A DNA stretch of 64,000 nucleotides from positions 62,001 through 126,000 of the forward strand of contig JBAMDO010000101.1 of NCBI GenBank assembly GCA_037074765.1, read 5' to 3'. Source of the stretch: Mansonella perstans. Its lineage: Eukaryota > Nematoda > Chromadorea > Rhabditida > Onchocercidae. Below the pieces are notes generated by a model, which saw only the letters and a program-made list of their open reading frames with translations, did not search any database and was not told where the DNA came from. Of the stretch, positions 60,148-64,000 are shown one piece after another. A program made the translations under genes and the position numbers. Position 1 is the stretch's first letter; each line of letters begins with the position of its first letter.

Positions 60148-62629
60148 TTGGTTATCATTGTTGTATTATGCTACACTATACTATATACTATTGATTGATG
60201 ATAATTGCATTACCACTGGCAGCGTTCAAAAATAACATCTACCTTCGTATATTTGTCGTCGTGATCGAACTGAATCGAACTACAATGAAAGTCTTGTCTT
60301 TCTTACTGACGGCAATCTTTTTTTTTTGTTTGGACGATTTTTTGCTAGCCCTGTTCCATTCCTTTTTTTTCCGCAGTTTTTTCAACACACTGCCAGTAAA
60401 TATAACCAGATCAAATGTGTCAAAGTCACCCAACTTTGATTTTGATTCGCCAACTAACTGCATCAATAATTAGCTCAACTCTTGATTCAAGAAGGTTTTT
60501 GTCATAGAAATACTTTGTAACTTAAATTTACACAAATATCATGTGATCATTGTTTGTCAACACGGGTACAACTACTATTGTGGAAATCGAAATCCATCCG
60601 AACACTTCACTTAATACCGTACAGAAGAAGCTCTTTTATCTCTTTTTTTCTCTCTTGTAGTAAAGAAGTGACCGGTCGTAAAATTTCTTTTCAAAGAAGA
60701 TCTGTTTCTGTTGTATATATGAAGAAATTCCATGTTACATTGTCGAGCTTACTTATCAAACCACTAAATCAATGATTACAATAATGTATAGTATCTATAA
60801 ATATCCTGTATCAGTTGTATTATGCATTATCTCCACTACTTTTAAAGACGACAAGAATAAAATGACAATTAACTTTTTGTGTTTATTCCATATTATGCAA
60901 CCTTACATTTGCATGCTTTTTGCAAGTGCAAGAAGTGCAAGTAAGCATTGATCAAGTTGAAAAGTGTTGCAGTGCAATTGATTGCTCGCTTATCCAGAAC
61001 GTTTACATCTACTCATTTATGAATAGTGCTAGCACAATACTTTGCAGGACACAATATGCATTTCATTCACCTGCCCTTCTTCATTTACATATTAGCTTGC
61101 TTACCTGCTATCACTCACTCTTCCCAAATCAAAGGAAGTACTTTTTTTCTTTTAGAATCACTGTTTGCTCGATTCTACACATTCGTTATGGTATTGTTCG
61201 TAGAGAATCTTCCCGATCGGGAGCTTCTGTTGTTATTTTTTGAAGCTTAAATGGAATTTCACGTTTTCACGTGTCGTTGAGAAGTTATCCGTATTTTTAA
61301 CCGTGCTCTTTTTCTTCTTCAGTTCCCAGTATATCGGAGAGCAAAACAGCCTTCTTCAACAATCAGCAGTATCTGTTCTCATGCGTGTTGTTGTTGTTGT
61401 TGCTGTTGCATTTATGCGCGAAAAGTTTGCAACTTATAAGTTACTTTTTTGAGAAACTACGAAGAGAGACAGTTAGAAGAAAGGAAAAAATACGAAACGA
61501 GTAACATAAAACTGATTCGTTTGAGTAGAGCTGTAGCAATAGTAGAAACGACGGTAACATTGTCACAGCCACATTTAACGGAACAAATCGGTGGATTAAT
61601 AAATCCTGGAAGCTGATTTAATAAATTTGGAATCAAACACGAGCAGAAAAAATACTAGTAGCAGCAACGACAATAGCGCTAACAACGACATTTTGGCATT
61701 GCGATTCATTTCCATTGTCCAGTTGTGGCGAATAGATTGAAGTTAGTTGAATTTGAATTGGAAGAAAAGTAGAAATGAGAAGGAATAATTAAGAATAGAT
61801 CAATTAGTTGTTCTTTTGGTTCATACCTGTATCCATATATTATTACTAGCCAATAGCAGTACAATTAGAATTAGTGCCAACTTGTGTCTGTCTCCAGTTT
61901 GCCGTCTTCATCGAAGGGAAAAAAGGAATTTAGAAAATAAACAAAAGGAAATGTAAAACAACAAAAGCCAAAGCATTCGTCCATTCTATGGCTATACTAT
62001 CAATTACTGTTACTGCTACCGTAATCACTATTATCACCTATTGTAATTAGTTGGAAATGAGAAGTAAAATGGCGAAAAAAAAAAGGAAAATTGGAAGTTG
62101 CACATTAGAAAGGAAGAAAAAATCCATTGTTTGAAAACTTTTCGGTGTCAAATTACGGAGAGCAATGTGGAAAGTTCTATGAAGAAGAAAGTCAAACATC
62201 GTTCGAAATTGAGAGAATTGCCAAAAATCAAAGGGAAAGCAAGTGCTGTACTCATTCTTGACTTGTTTTCAAAGATCAACAACTGAGAAAGTAATGTGGA
62301 ACTTATTCCCGATTTGTTTCCTAAGAGATTATTACTGCCAACAACTGACCACTGTTCAGTTCAGCTGGTACCTTCTTCTCTGTAAAAGTTTAACTTGAAA
62401 AAAAAAAATTGTATTTGGCGGTATCGCCTACGACGGTGAAAGGGTAGTTTCTCTCTCTCTCTCTCTGCCTCTTTTTCCATCCTTCTCATTTCCTCCTTCC
62501 TTTTTTTTTTTTATTTGTTTAAATGAACGTCAATAATAGGAATAAGAACTAAGAAGTTTTATCAGAGAATTGGATCGGTCGTCTATCAGGAATACTATCA
62601 TCACAAACATTAACATAGACATACACACG
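60148..62629. other. intergenic, no supported gene; promoter side of the 62.6 kb gene
   Basis: Long T-rich open frames (60195-60473, 60920-61452) have no splice support. A GTT trinucleotide run lies at about 61386-61407 and a CT run at about 62452-62466. Confidence 0.4.
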
Positions 62630-63952
62630 ATGTGCTCGTTGAATACAACATTCATCATCTTACTGATCCTTTCTGGTTCGTTTTCTCATCATTTTTCCCT
62701 TTCATTTTCTCTTTCAATTAAACGCTAATATTCCGTAATGATGAAGAATAGAAAGTATTGATTGATTTTTAACGAAATGCCTAAATTAATTGCAGTCTTA
62801 GAAAAGTACAATGCTTTAAGGGAATTATAGTATTTCCTGAGAATTACATTTTCCAAATTTCATGTCTTTCTTTTAATTTATCTGATGTTGATTTTATCTT
62901 TCAAGAGTCCTATTCATCGAGTGTCGCGATACATGAGCTGCTCGAACAGTATCTTGGTGTCGCATGTCAACGGGAAAGGTAGCCTTATTCATTTTCTACC
63001 TTAAAATTACTACAATTTTTAATGCCGGGAAACTTTTCTTCCTTTTCTTCGCAAGCATTTATCAATTATTTTGTTTTTTGAAATTTGCAACAAACACTTA
63101 CTGAATAAGAAGTTGATAATTAAATTAAATTTTCTAGGATCAGTGTGCAATTGACATTCAACCGGAAAAGACATCCAGAAATGACAAAATCAATTCGTGA
63201 AATGATCTGGCGTGGTAGAATGTGCATTGGGGATGATAAATCAGGCTCATGTTGTTCACAACTCAATATGATACAAGAGGTAAGTTATCACTTCCACTCT
63301 TTTTTGCGAGAGTGCGAACTAAAGTAGTGTAAGATGGTACGGATCAATCATGCCACAAATGCTTGTCACTTTTTGGTAAATTTTTCGTTGTTTAAGCACA
63401 ATGTATTAAATCTGTTCCTCAGTGTTAGTTCATTCAACTGATTGTCAAAAGAATCAGTTCTTCCGGAAAGAACCACTCATCCGGTATTCTTGTTCGTAAA
63501 TCAGATCACATCTGTTCTTGTGCTAGTTCCATTAATTTTTCGAGTTAATTTGAAAATAGATTGCTAGTCCTTACATTGATTAGGCTGTTACTTAATGAAA
63601 TTGTTTGTAAGTGCGAACGTCAGTTTCTGATTTAATTTTTTTTAAAAGTATTTTTTTTCCAAAGATTTGCAGTTTTTGATCCTTATCGTTTAAAAATTGT
63701 CGTTTCAGTATCACATAGTATTAGTTGGCTATAGTAAATGTGGTATAGAGAAGACGTTCTTTGAAGGTGGCTTCAACTTTATTGCTAAGGTTGAAACTTT
63801 TTTACATTCATTCTAATTTGTTTTCCGTTGGATACATCTTTTCTAACGTTGCATCATTTAACCTAATTATATTTGATCTAAATGTAAAAATGTTGGAAAT
63901 ATAGGTTGCAGAAGCTTCAGACGATTTCAGGAAGCTTATTGTTACAGATTAG
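62630..63952 (+). CDS. small secreted protein, five exons, unrecognised family
   Basis: Exons 62630-62675, 62906-62978, 63138-63279, 63709-63789 and 63905-63952 all join in phase and give a complete 129-residue product. The first exon is a signal peptide (TTFIILLILS). The mature part is basic and cysteine-containing: VACQRE, a first strand-like ISVQLTF, REMIWRGRMCIGDDKSGSCCSQ, EYHIVLVGYSKCG and EGGFNFIAK. It has five cysteines after the signal. Splice sites are good (TTTCTAG, GTTTCAG, GTAAGT). Size, signal and alternating hydrophobic pattern suggest a small extracellular beta-rich domain, somewhat like nematode transthyretin-like or netrin-like proteins, but I see no diagnostic motif of either. 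Function unknown. Confidence 0.65.
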
Positions 63953-64000
63953 CTGGTGTACATAATTGTTTTATGATTGGAACTAATTAGCTGGTAAAAG

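Overview
The window looks like AT-rich nuclear DNA of a nematode, most likely a parasitic clade III (filarial-type) species. It has multi-exon genes with short to medium introns, long AT-rich spacers, and many microsatellites (TG/CA, CT/GA, CTAT, ATG, GTT). One gene encodes a Cys-loop anion channel of a nematode-type acetylcholine-gated chloride channel group. The species is inferred; nothing here proves it. No rRNA, tRNA, CRISPR array, bacterial operon or intact transposon was seen. Almost every line of the open-frame picture is noise or a single exon, so gene models were rebuilt by hand from splice sites, phase and family resemblance.

Four genes are reconstructed with good support. (1) 1447-5133, plus strand: a complete ten-exon WD40 gene, the Polycomb repressive complex 2 subunit EED (ESC / C. 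elegans MES-6 family). (2) 11376-5533, minus strand: a complete thirteen-exon Cys-loop ligand-gated anion channel with a canonical 13-residue Cys loop, a PAR motif before M2, and M1 to M4. It lies tail to tail with EED, 399 bases apart. (3) 25448-28461, plus strand: a gene for a FLYWCH zinc-finger protein whose finger is split between two exons; the first exon was not found. (4) 29183-32820, plus strand: a complete ten-exon kynureninase of 463 residues with the PLP lysine in place. Two of these genes, the channel and kynureninase, each need one GC-AG intron to stay in frame.

Weaker but worthwhile genes follow. An unrecognised gene spans 19450-21159 (plus), with two clean 3' exons, an acidic tail and a possible 10-base microexon. 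A two-exon minus-strand gene at 23052-22129 is not recognised. A five-exon small secreted protein of 129 residues (62630-63952, plus) has a clear signal peptide and was not recognised. Several possible small genes or lone exons are given with low confidence (about 14.0, 15.6, 17.7, 43.6-44.2, 45.1, 45.7-46.5, 47.7, 48.9, 53.0-53.6, 56.0, 57.2 and 58.6 kb).

The rest is intergenic, including a gene-poor stretch of about 10 kb (32.8-43.5 kb). Notable non-coding structure: a foldback element with about 200-base inverted arms at 59575-60147, a GC-rich hairpin-forming island at about 905-1200, two oppositely oriented TG and CA microsatellites at 42.57-43.24 kb, a cluster of forkhead-type motifs at 22.71-22.80 kb, several diverged tandem duplications, and three perfect 10-11 bp stem-loops. 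No dedicated defence or mobile system is visible. The best candidates for something undescribed are the orphan secreted protein at the right edge, the orphan minus-strand gene at 22-23 kb, and the foldback element.
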